Origin: JAKEGK01 sp036507695 | GTDB taxonomy: Bacteria; Pseudomonadota; Gammaproteobacteria; SZUA-152 | Assembly: GCA_036507695.1 (NCBI GenBank) | Contig: DATCIR010000028.1 | Coordinates: 1-8,344, forward strand | DNA: 8,344 nucleotides | Direction: 5' to 3' | In this document: piece after piece, positions 1 through 6,289 of the stretch | Layout: each line of letters opens with the position of its first letter | Position numbering within the stretch: position 1 is the stretch's first letter | Notes under the pieces: model-generated | The model's database searches: none | What the model saw: the letters and a program-made list of their open reading frames with translations, nothing else | What the model was told of the DNA's origin: nothing | Made by a program: the position numbers and the translations under genes

Positions 1-135
1 ACGCTTGTCTTCACGATCGTCAAAGCGCATGGCGGCGTTGCAACTCCTTGGAATGGAACGACCATTCCGCGTCCTTGCGCCTTGCCCTGCACTTCGAAAA
101 TCGCACACTCCACCGCGTCCAACTGCGGATTCTAG
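1..135. repeat. Possible dispersed non-coding element with a long imperfect hairpin
   Basis: I see no convincing gene here. The centre is a perfect 7-base inverted repeat, GGAATGG (50-56) and CCATTCC (62-68), around a 5-base loop. It is extended outward by GCAA (40-43) against TTGC (75-78) and by GGCG (34-37) against CGCC (78-81, overlapping by one base), so roughly 34-81 can fold as one imperfect hairpin. A perfect palindrome ACGATCGT sits at 13-20. The minus strand stays open from about 132 to the window edge, but its translation matches nothing I recognise. An extragenic repeat or the edge of a larger element is an inference from the symmetry; without a second copy in the window it stays uncertain. 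Confidence 0.3.
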
Positions 136-523
136 GTTAAACATAGAGCGATCCAACGCAAAGGCAAAACACAAGACCTGTGTTTGGACCCCGTTCGCTT
201 GATGTGATTGAGATGCATTTTAGGCAGACAGCGCAAGAATTCAAATTCCCCCTCATCTTGGCCATCTCCCCGCGGGGGCGAAGGAAAAATGATGCTTCGC
301 CGTAGGCGCCATTTATGAAAATTTCCTGAAAGAGCAATGGATTGCGCGGATTCGGCCGGGCTTTCCTGGCCGCAATATAACTCAACATGGTTAAGTAATC
401 ATATCCGCTGCCGATACAGTTTTGGAGTTTTTCAGATTAAAGCCGGGCGGCGTAGTCCTTTCCATTTTATCCGGAATTGCGGCACCGGTTTTCCAGTCCC
501 GATATTTTCCATACGGAGTTTCC
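136..523. other. Intergenic region with small hairpins, no gene seen
   Basis: This stretch shows no coding pattern I trust. It holds several short perfect inverted repeats: AAACACA/TGTGTTT at 167-173 and 179-185 with a 5-base loop, the palindrome CCCCGCGGGG at 268-277, GCGAAG/CTTCGC at 278-283 and 295-300, and an 8-pair stem (one G-T pair) CGGCCGGG/CCTGGCCG at 353-360 and 365-372 with a 4-base loop. None is followed by a T run on the plus strand, so I do not call a terminator. The promoter of the downstream rhodanese operon should lie here, but I see no clear -35/-10 pair. Confidence 0.45.
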
Positions 524-1387
524 ATGCGCAGGGTTCGTTTATTTTGTATCGCGTTAAGCGTACTATTTTTGCTTGTTCAGGGCGCGCACGCGGACGCCTT
601 GCGGGTCACACCTGAGTGGCTGAAAGCGCATTTACAAGATGAGAATCTGGTTATTCTTGACACCCGCCCGCACGTTGAATATGAGATTGACCATATTGCT
701 GGCGCGCTGAGTTTTCCGGAAACATTGACCTACCAGCAAAAAACCAGCGGTGGCCAGATCGTGGAAGCGGACATCATGCAAAACCTGTTGCGTGAACGCG
801 GCGTCGACTACGGCGAATTAATCGTGGTTTACGATGGCGGTCAGCTGATAGACGCATCACGCTTATTCTGGGCGCTGGAAGTGTATGGCTTGCAGAAAGT
901 CAAAGTATTGAACCGCGGCTACGATCACTGGGTTCGGAACGAATATCCGGTAACTAGCCTAGTCCCCGCTATTAAACCCAGCAAATATGTCGTCAGCATT
1001 GATCACCGCCGCATTGCGAGCAAGTTTTCAACCCAGCTGGCGACGGCGAATCCCCAGCAAATTATCGTGGATGCGCGCAGCGCGGAATCTTATCAGGGCA
1101 AGACATCCACCGCGGCGCGCTTTGGCCATATTCCCAAGGCGATCAATATCCCGGCAACACTCAATATCGAGGACACAGGCGGCATCAAGGCTCTGAAGAA
1201 TTTTGAAGAGCTGAAGCAACTCTATTCCGGGTTACCGCCAAACCAGAAGGTCGTTGCATATTGCGAAATCGGCCGCGTGTCCTCGACGGTTTATCTCGCG
1301 CTGCGTGAACTGGGTTATGACGTTGCCAACTATGATGCCTCCTGGCGCGAATGGGGTAACGATTTAAATCTGCCCATTGAGAAATAG
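524..1387 (+). CDS. Exported two-domain rhodanese (sulfurtransferase)
   Basis: A 287-residue thiosulfate/mercaptopyruvate-type sulfurtransferase, which moves sulfane sulfur from a donor to an acceptor through a cysteine persulfide. Residues 1-23 form a signal peptide (RR start, hydrophobic core, AHA before the likely cut), so it should act in the periplasm. The first rhodanese domain (about 27-145) contains DTRP at 46-49 but has aspartate (VVYD, D103) where the active cysteine would be, so it is structural. The second (about 155-285) carries the active-site loop CEIGRVSS with C247 and the typical SWREWG near the end. The ATG at 524 is chosen because GGAG sits at 515-518, five bases upstream, and because it starts exactly at the signal peptide; the frame is open upstream but adds 34 residues that look untranslated. 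The stop is 29 bases before the histidine kinase, so the two are probably co-transcribed. The sulfur donor cannot be told from the sequence. Confidence 0.9.
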   Translation: MRRVRLFCIALSVLFLLVQGAHADALRVTPEWLKAHLQDENLVILDTRPHVEYEIDHIAGALSFPETLTYQQKTSGGQIVEADIMQNLLRERGVDYGELIVVYDGGQLIDASRLFWALEVYGLQKVKVLNRGYDHWVRNEYPVTSLVPAIKPSKYVVSIDHRRIASKFSTQLATANPQQIIVDARSAESYQGKTSTAARFGHIPKAINIPATLNIEDTGGIKALKNFEELKQLYSGLPPNQKVVAYCEIGRVSSTVYLALRELGYDVANYDASWREWGNDLNLPIEK

Positions 1388-1416
1388 CGAATGCGTTTGC
1401 AATACAGGTAACGGGA

Positions 1417-2901
1417 ATGTGGCATAACATCAATATTCGAACCCAGTTGGTAATATTGTTCGTACTGCTGTTGACTTTCGTAGAAGCGGGCACGCTTGCG
1501 CTGGCCTACTGGTTTGATATCAAGGAACGCCGATCGCTGGCGATTGAGCAAACCCGGACCCTGGGCCGCACATTGAACCATGATTTACTCAAAGCGTTAC
1601 TGAATCAACAGGCATCAATTTATTCCGACATTTCATTCCGCCTGACCGGATTTGACTCGGTATCGGCGCTCGCGTTGTTAAATGACAAGGACGAAATCGT
1701 ATTTCAATATCAACATGAACGGAACCGGCAATCGGTGCTGGACATCACGCACATAGACTCCACGCCGCAATTTATCGACGAATTCTTGTTGCTGCGTCAG
1801 CCGCTGAAATCCGATAACTATGTTTTTGGTTCTGTAATATTTAAAATTGATCTGGCGGCCTATCGCACCCAGTTAAAACAGCACTTGTTCGTGCTGTTAC
1901 TGGTATTTCCACTGGAACTGCTCGTTGGATTAGCCATTGCCTGGCGGATCAGCCGGGCCTATACGCAGCCCTTTACGATATTGGCGGATGCGATGAAGGC
2001 CAGTGATGTCCAGAATAACGAATATCAATACGTCTCCACCCGTGCGAAAAATGAAATCGCCGACCTGTATGACGGGTATAATCTTCTTATACAACAGATT
2101 GAAAAAACAACGGATGGATTGAGGCAGGCTATCAGTCATAAGGAACAATCGGATGTGGCTAATCACGCCAAAAGCGCATTCCTGGCTAATATGAGCCATG
2201 AACTGAGAACGCCATTGAATGCGATAATCGGCTACAGTGAGATCATCAGGGAAATCTCCATGGAAACCCAACTCTCCGAATTGGTCCAGGATTCCGAAAA
2301 TATCAATGTCGCCGGGCGGCATCTGCTGTCATTGATCAATAGTGTGCTTGACTTGTCAAAAATCGAGGCGGGCAAAATGGACATTCATCTGGAGCCGGTG
2401 TCCGTCAAAACCGTTCTGCATGAACTGGTTTCCACCATAGGTCCACTGGTGGACAAGAAACACAACCGGTTAGCGGTAGAGATGAAAAACAGCGTCGACA
2501 TTATCACCTCCGATACCACCAAACTGCGTCAGATCCTGATTAACCTGGTGAGTAACGCCAACAAATTCACGAGCAATGGTGAAATTAAAATTGAAGTCTG
2601 GAGCGCGGATTATCGCAACGACGGCTGTTGTTATTTCCAAATCCGGGATACCGGAATCGGCATGTCACCGGAAACCCTTAAAAAATTGTTCACCCCGTTT
2701 ACCCAGGCGGAAAAATACACCGCCCGTGATTTTGGCGGCACAGGGCTTGGATTGACGATAAGTAGGCGCTTTTGCCAGTTGCTTGGGGGAGACATCACCG
2801 TGGAAAGTGAACTGGGCAAAGGTTCGGTCTTTACTGTCAGGCTCCCCGCCGGACAATCCAGCATGTCAAACAAGGACGTTGAAATAAGAAGAACGGGATA
2901 A
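1417..2901 (+). CDS. Membrane sensor histidine kinase
   Basis: A 494-residue sensor kinase that should autophosphorylate on a histidine and pass the phosphate to a response regulator. Transmembrane helices lie at about 10-32 and 156-178 and enclose a periplasmic sensor of about 120 residues, whose ALALLNDKDEIV stretch recalls small extracellular PAS/CHASE-type sensors; I cannot assign its ligand. A HAMP-like linker and coiled coil (about 179-250) lead to the HisKA domain with FLANMSHELRTP, phospho-acceptor H261. The ATPase domain has an N box (INLVSNANKF, N376 and N380), a G1 box DTGIGM (411-416) and a G2 box GGTGLGL (440-446), all intact. The HisKA style is typical of BarA-like hybrid kinases, but there is no receiver domain and the protein ends soon after VRLP. 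AGG at 1406-1408 lies eight bases before the ATG. Following the rhodanese at 29 bases suggests one operon; no response regulator is visible nearby. Confidence 0.92.
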   Translation: MWHNINIRTQLVILFVLLLTFVEAGTLALAYWFDIKERRSLAIEQTRTLGRTLNHDLLKALLNQQASIYSDISFRLTGFDSVSALALLNDKDEIVFQYQHERNRQSVLDITHIDSTPQFIDEFLLLRQPLKSDNYVFGSVIFKIDLAAYRTQLKQHLFVLLLVFPLELLVGLAIAWRISRAYTQPFTILADAMKASDVQNNEYQYVSTRAKNEIADLYDGYNLLIQQIEKTTDGLRQAISHKEQSDVANHAKSAFLANMSHELRTPLNAIIGYSEIIREISMETQLSELVQDSENINVAGRHLLSLINSVLDLSKIEAGKMDIHLEPVSVKTVLHELVSTIGPLVDKKHNRLAVEMKNSVDIITSDTTKLRQILINLVSNANKFTSNGEIKIEVWSADYRNDGCCYFQIRDTGIGMSPETLKKLFTPFTQAEKYTARDFGGTGLGLTISRRFCQLLGGDITVESELGKGSVFTVRLPAGQSSMSNKDVEIRRTG

Positions 2902-3009
2902 CTTTGAGCGCGTGCAAGCGGCGGGGTCGGGTTGTAGCTCCCCCAGATTGACGGATCCTCCAAAATAAGGACAATAGTCCGAGGAGTGAACGATCTAGAG
3001 GGCAACACT

Positions 3010-3651
3010 ATGAACGATAACATTTCAATCAAAAGCCTGGTGGATTCGAGTCTAATCGATAAGGTTGAACAGGAATGTTATCAAATATTGTTGCAACAAC
3101 GATTACTCTATAATGAGCGCTGGTATTCATCCATGTTATTTACAAAATCCACTTCTCTATTAAGGCTGATAGGGGTTTTAGTCAGTAGTTTGGGCGTGCT
3201 TGTTTGTGTGTTTTATCTCGTCTATCCGAGTTCATGTCCAAAATGGTTTTTCGCGGAACTTTATTTATTATTTTTTATTGCCACTGGTTGGTTGTTCTAT
3301 TTCTTGCCGCGAATTGAAATCAGGATTATAACAAGGTTGAAAAATGCAGGCGGTAAAAGTTGCAAAAATATGGCGAGGAGGTTAATCGCAAAAGCAAAGA
3401 AACTGGTGCCGTATGATGCTGAGTATACTATCAAGGGGGATTTAATCACTTATTACCGTGGCAAGAACAATAACTGGCAGCAGGTTTGGTCCAGGCGCTT
3501 AAAGGGGTTCGCAATAGTGAGTAAGCACGCAATTTTGTTATTTCGAAAACCAACCTCGATTCAGCCGACAATGTTAATACTTTATGAAAATAATGAAATA
3601 ATGGAATCTGTTTTAAAGGAACTTGGGGTATCGTATAAAACCTTACCTTAA
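3010..3651 (+). CDS. Two-helix membrane protein of unknown function
   Basis: A 213-residue protein I do not recognise with certainty. Residues 1-48 are polar and amphipathic. Two hydrophobic segments follow (about 49-72 and 79-99) with a short loop between them, then a basic cytosolic domain of about 110 residues. The C-terminal half (EYTIKGDLITYYRG, NNWQQVW, then a beta-rich stretch ending near ESVLKELGV) has the layout of YcxB-like domains: two helices, then a small beta domain with a W in the middle. This is a resemblance of pattern only. The ATG at 3010 is preferred because GAGGG (2998-3002) lies seven bases upstream; a GTG at 2986 in the same frame has its purine run only one base away. 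The gene is visibly richer in A and T than its neighbours and stands alone, 108 bases after the kinase, which may point to later acquisition. Confidence 0.75.
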   Translation: MNDNISIKSLVDSSLIDKVEQECYQILLQQRLLYNERWYSSMLFTKSTSLLRLIGVLVSSLGVLVCVFYLVYPSSCPKWFFAELYLLFFIATGWLFYFLPRIEIRIITRLKNAGGKSCKNMARRLIAKAKKLVPYDAEYTIKGDLITYYRGKNNNWQQVWSRRLKGFAIVSKHAILLFRKPTSIQPTMLILYENNEIMESVLKELGVSYKTLP

Positions 3652-3725
3652 TCAGTTAGAGTGAAATAAAAGGGGTAGAGCCACTGCAGAAGCAACAGCT
3701 CGGAGCGGCAGAATTAAAATTGCCG

Positions 3726-3769
3726 GTACTCTAAATGCTACTCGCCAGTACTCTAAATGCTACTCATAG
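3726..3769. repeat. 22-base tandem duplication
   Basis: Two copies of the 18-mer GTACTCTAAATGCTACTC lie at 3726-3743 and 3748-3765, separated by GCCA, giving a period of 22 bases. The copies are identical over all 18 bases, whereas the 4-base tails differ (GCCA, ATAG). It sits between the membrane-protein gene and msrA. It may be a recent slippage duplication or a pair of protein-binding sites about two helical turns apart; the sequence does not decide between them. Confidence 0.8.
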
Positions 3770-3802
3770 TTAAGCAGGGTAGGCCCAATTTACCTGTGCT
3801 AT

Positions 3803-3829
3803 GTAATACTATTACTTGTAACACTGTTA
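3803..3829. promoter_or_regulatory. Two adjacent operator-like palindromes upstream of msrA
   Basis: GTAATACTATTAC at 3803-3815 is an inverted repeat of GTAATA around a central C. TAACACTGTTA at 3819-3829 is an inverted repeat of TAACA, also around a central C. The centres are 15 bases apart. TTGTAACA occurs at 3816-3823 and again at 3846-3853, a spacing of 30 bases. Such clustering about 100 bases before a start codon fits binding sites for a dimeric regulator of msrA. I cannot name the regulator, and AT-rich DNA gives short palindromes by chance. Confidence 0.35.
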
Positions 3830-3870
3830 TTTCGAATACCGTGATTTGTAACAAAAGTGGGCTACCGTCG

Positions 3871-3891
3871 TCTGACATTATGTTAGTCAGA
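3871..3891 (+). promoter_or_regulatory. Hairpin beside the msrA ribosome-binding site
   Basis: TCTGAC (3871-3876) and GTCAGA (3886-3891) are perfect 6-base complements around a 9-base loop. The right arm ends seven bases before GAGG (3899-3902), the ribosome-binding site of msrA. As RNA it would form a stem in the leader, possibly affecting initiation or mRNA stability; as DNA it could be an operator. The structure is plain, the role is inferred. Confidence 0.35.
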
Positions 3892-3908
3892 TCATAGTGA
3901 GGCGTATT

Positions 3909-4505
3909 ATGAAATTCGGTCAAATAGCTTTCCTAATGCTGGGCCTGTTCGGGCTGGCGTCAAACGCTGTGGCGGAGAAGGCCATTTTTGCGGGCGGTTG
4001 TTTCTGGTGTATGGAATCCGATTTTGAAAAGCTGAAAGATAAAGGTGTCATCGATGTGGTTTCCGGATTTACCGGGGGAGTGTTAAAAAATCCTACTTAT
4101 AATGGTGATCATACAGGGCACTATGAGGCCGTTGAAGTGACGTATGATCCGGCTAAAATCAGTTACCAGCAGTTGCTGGACTATTACTGGGTTCAGGTCG
4201 ATCCGTTGGATGATAAGGGGCAGTTTTGCGATAAGGGCCGGAGTTATCTCAGTGCAATTTTCGTTGCCAATGACAGCGAACGGAAGCTGGCGGAGCAGTC
4301 ACGGCAAAAGGTGGTGGCCCAATTTCCGGGTAAAAAAGTGGTGACTCCTATTTTGGACACCGGCGTTTTTTATCCCATCATAGGCGATGAAAGTTATCAT
4401 CAGGATTATTACAAAAATAATCCTGTTCGATACAAGTTCTATCGCTTTAATTGTGGCCGGGATCGCCGCTTGCAGGAGGTCTGGGGGGATAAGGCAACCC
4501 ATTAA
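3909..4505 (+). CDS. msrA: Exported peptide methionine sulfoxide reductase MsrA
   Basis: A 198-residue MsrA, which reduces the S-epimer of methionine sulfoxide in proteins and so repairs oxidative damage. The first 22 residues are a signal peptide (hydrophobic core, SNAVA before the likely cut), placing the enzyme in the periplasm or envelope. The mature part opens with the diagnostic GCFWC motif (catalytic C31, second cysteine C34), followed by FTGG, GHYEAVEVTYDP and ESYHQDYY near 161-168, all family landmarks. C107 (GQFCDKG) and C182 (NCGRD) are candidates for the resolving cysteine. Length is normal for an MsrA with a leader. The ATG at 3909 has GAGG six bases upstream; a GTG at 3897 in frame would add only four residues and overlaps that site. 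The gene appears to be monocistronic, with an unusually palindrome-rich upstream region. No msrB is in the window. Confidence 0.93.
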   Translation: MKFGQIAFLMLGLFGLASNAVAEKAIFAGGCFWCMESDFEKLKDKGVIDVVSGFTGGVLKNPTYNGDHTGHYEAVEVTYDPAKISYQQLLDYYWVQVDPLDDKGQFCDKGRSYLSAIFVANDSERKLAEQSRQKVVAQFPGKKVVTPILDTGVFYPIIGDESYHQDYYKNNPVRYKFYRFNCGRDRRLQEVWGDKATH

Positions 4506-4550
4506 AATTCTGGCTTATCACGTCATTCCAGCAGTGCCTGCATTGAAGAC

Positions 4551-4649
4551 CCGGGGAATATTCCAACGATAAGCACGCCGGATGGCCGGATTGATCCGGG
4601 CGGCCGGTCTTTTAAAAAACTGACCGAAGCTCAACCCGGGACAAAAAAC
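4551..4649 (+). pseudogene. Remnant of a peptidoglycan-binding domain tail, in frame with the M23 part
   Basis: The frame of the M23 gene is open upstream of its first ATG as far as the msrA stop codon, but contains no ATG, GTG or TTG start. Translated, it gives TPDGRIDPGGRSFKKL followed by TEAQPGTKN, running straight into MLFPL. The DGRxDPGGxTxxxL pattern is what I know from the end of peptidoglycan-binding domains that precede M23 domains. A stretch in another frame just upstream (PALKTRGIF, about 4534-4563) may be an earlier piece of the same domain, where PLKVDGIFG is usual, which would mean an internal deletion. The reading is based on remembered patterns, so it is moderate only. Confidence 0.45.
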
Positions 4650-5116
4650 ATGCTTTTTCCCCTTACCATTAAACCCCCACAAAGTTACATATCGGGCATG
4701 CGCGCCTTCGGCGCCAATCGCTCAAGCGGAAAGCGCAAGCACGCGGGTTGTGATTTATACGCGGCAAAGGGTGCCGCGATCCGGGCTATTAAAGATGGCA
4801 AGGTCATCCAAGATTATCCCTTTTACCTGGGCACCCGTGCGCTTGAAATTGACCACGGTGACATGGTGGTCCGGTATGGCGAGATCTCCCGTGTGGGGCC
4901 GGGCATCAGCAAAGGCGCCATTGTCAAACGGGGACAGATTATTGCTTATGTCGGAGAACTTACTTTTCAAAGCGGTAGCAAGATGTCAATGCTGCATCTC
5001 AGTTTTATCAAGGCAGCGGGAACGGGCCCTTGACAGTACGAAACGCCAAGCCTTATCAAAGGCGCTCCGATTTGATTGATCCGACAAAGTTCCTCAATGC
5101 CGCCTCCATGAATTAA
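4650..5116 (+). pseudogene. M23-type peptidase-like gene, frameshifted and 5'-truncated
   Basis: The intact stretch 4650-5033 encodes 127 residues with an M23 (LytM/lysostaphin) fold: HAGCDLYA supplies zinc ligands H31 and D35, then DGKV, HGD, VRYGEIS, VKRGQIIAYVG and MLHLSF with the third ligand H116. Such proteins cut peptide bridges in peptidoglycan. In LytM the catalytic histidines fall where this protein has E78 and M114, so ordinary activity is doubtful. After LHLSF the frame runs into an early stop at 5031-5033. Adding one T to TTTT (5003-5006) restores YQGSGNGPLTVRN, then KPYQRRSDLIDPTKFL, to a stop at 5114-5116, the C-terminus expected for this family. GGGA lies eight bases before the ATG at 4650, but the upstream frame carries a domain remnant, so that ATG may not be the original start. 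A sequencing error in the T run could mimic the frameshift. Confidence 0.7.
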
Positions 5117-5133
5117 TACAAGGAAGTTATCAC

Positions 5134-5739
5134 ATGAAGATCGGAAAACTGTTATTCACCCCTTTCTTGCTTGCTGTATTTGCCTGCGACACCAGTGAAT
5201 CCATCGCTAAAGATGAAAAAGTCAAAGATGAAAAAGTCGTAGATGCAAAAACTGTAAAGATGCTGGTTCCACACTATTTTGGCGGCGGTTCCCGCACCGG
5301 TGACAATGAACAGGGTGCCTATGTGTCAGGTGATTTTAACGGCGACGGCAAAAAGGACATCGCGGTTTTATTCAAACCCGGTAGCGATATGAAGCCGCAT
5401 GCGCAGGTAAAAACCGGCACCCCCTGGCAGTTTTCAGGCGCTACAGAATCCGGCAAATATCACACGTCGCTCGCGATCATCAACGGCCATCCCGATGGGT
5501 GGATGTCGCCACAAACCAGGGTATTTGCCCTGCTCGATTATACCGGCGTGCTGGAAACTCCCTCGTTTCAATTAATCCTGACGAAAAACACGGACGAGGA
5601 ATACAAGGATCATCAAACCATTCTGCCAGTGAAAACACAGGCAGACATTTTAATACTGCCCACCGAAGCCGGCATTGATACCTATATCTACAGGGACAAG
5701 GACAACTACAAATTGTTTGTGCCTGAAGAAGTGCCCTAG
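5134..5739 (+). CDS. Probable lipoprotein with a calcium-loop motif, function unknown
   Basis: A 201-residue exported protein. The N-terminus has two lysines, a hydrophobic run and C18 in AVFAC, a passable but not ideal lipobox, so it is either a lipoprotein or simply secreted. Residues 25-38 are a charged linker in which KDEKV is repeated. GDFNGDGKKD (66-75) has the D-x-N-x-D-G-x-x-D spacing of a calcium-binding loop as found in FG-GAP and dockerin proteins, but only one is present. The rest is globular and unrecognised. AGGAAG (5121-5126) sits seven bases before the ATG. It starts 17 bases after the original stop of the degraded M23 gene, so the two probably formed one operon; a partner, inhibitor or immunity role is an inference from that position only. 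It looks intact, unlike its neighbour. Confidence 0.75.
   Translation: MKIGKLLFTPFLLAVFACDTSESIAKDEKVKDEKVVDAKTVKMLVPHYFGGGSRTGDNEQGAYVSGDFNGDGKKDIAVLFKPGSDMKPHAQVKTGTPWQFSGATESGKYHTSLAIINGHPDGWMSPQTRVFALLDYTGVLETPSFQLILTKNTDEEYKDHQTILPVKTQADILILPTEAGIDTYIYRDKDNYKLFVPEEVP
5209..5238 (+). repeat. Perfect 15-base in-frame tandem repeat
   Basis: AAAGATGAAAAAGTC occurs twice, back to back (5209-5223 and 5224-5238), inside the linker of the lipoprotein gene. Since the unit is five codons, it adds KDEKV without changing frame. It is a likely slippage site and would let the tether length vary between strains. Confidence 0.85.
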
Positions 5740-5822
5740 AAATATCTTGATCAAACCTCTGCGATTGTCAATCACGGCTAGCCCGCATTTCTCACCAGGA
5801 TCGCGGGAGCAGGCCGCTCTCG

Positions 5823-6074
5823 GTGTGTGTAGACCGCCCGGTGGAGTCGCGCATCATTGGTAACACCTTTGACACGATTGGCGGTAACGCAATCCGGCAA
5901 CGGGACGGCGGCAACCGTATCTTCGTGGAAATGAACACGACCAGCAATGCGCCGGTCGGTATTGACCTGACCAATTGCGCCGCTGGCAGCACCATAATCG
6001 ACAACACCTTCAACAACGTCGCTACACCGACCGTACTTTCAGGCGCGAATTGTAATCCCATCACGAGCAGGTAG
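5823..6074 (+). pseudogene. Fragment of a parallel beta-helix protein
   Basis: The 83 residues contain ESRIIGNTFDTIGGNAI, then NRIFVEMNTTSNAPVGIDL and GSTIIDNTFNNV. The recurring I-x-x-N-x-F/T rungs about 20-25 residues apart are typical of right-handed beta-helix proteins (pectate lyase, NosD and related folds), which normally have many more rungs. A GTG at 5823 could serve as start, but I see no ribosome-binding site and no signal peptide. The frame is open back to 5751 with poorly structured sequence. I take it as the leftover C-terminal end of a larger gene. It could still be a short expressed protein. It follows the lipoprotein gene by 83 bases, with no sign that they belong together. 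Confidence 0.5.
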
Positions 6075-6289
6075 CGGCCTGGAATTATTGACTAGAATTA
6101 TTTACAATCCCGGCCAAGGCTCAATCACCTTTTCAAACAACGGCTATACTTGTGGGTGCGCAAGATTCACTTTGCGTAATTCATTGGTCATTTATACGCT
6201 GGAAAAAATATTTATCCGAAAATTATTTAACGGCGCCGCAGCAAAGCGCTCGGTACCCTTAACTGAGATTTAGAGCGAAGGAACGCACA

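Noticed and set aside
5..202. Open frame of 65 residues on the plus strand
   Set aside because: No ribosome-binding site, composition unlike a protein, and it overlaps the hairpin-rich stretch.
422..523. Upstream extension of the rhodanese gene
   Set aside because: The ATG at 524 has a good ribosome-binding site and starts the signal peptide exactly; the extra 34 residues would spoil export.
2956..2985. Interrupted hairpin TCCTC/GAGGA with GGAC/GTCC inside, before the membrane-protein gene
   Set aside because: It has an 8-base one-sided internal loop, short stems, and does not cover the favoured ribosome-binding site.
2986..3009. GTG start for the membrane protein
   Set aside because: The purine run is only one base away, whereas the ATG at 3010 has GAGGG at seven bases.
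4584..4613. GC-rich inverted repeat (GGCCG/CGGCC, with CCGGA/TCCGG inside) followed by TCTTTT, looking like an msrA terminator
   Set aside because: It overlaps the codons of DGRIDPGGRSF in the peptidoglycan-binding remnant, which explains the sequence better; the stem has competing pairings and the T run is short.
6088..6273. Open frame of 61 residues between the beta-helix fragment and dedA
   Set aside because: No ribosome-binding site, no recognisable motif, and length expected by chance.
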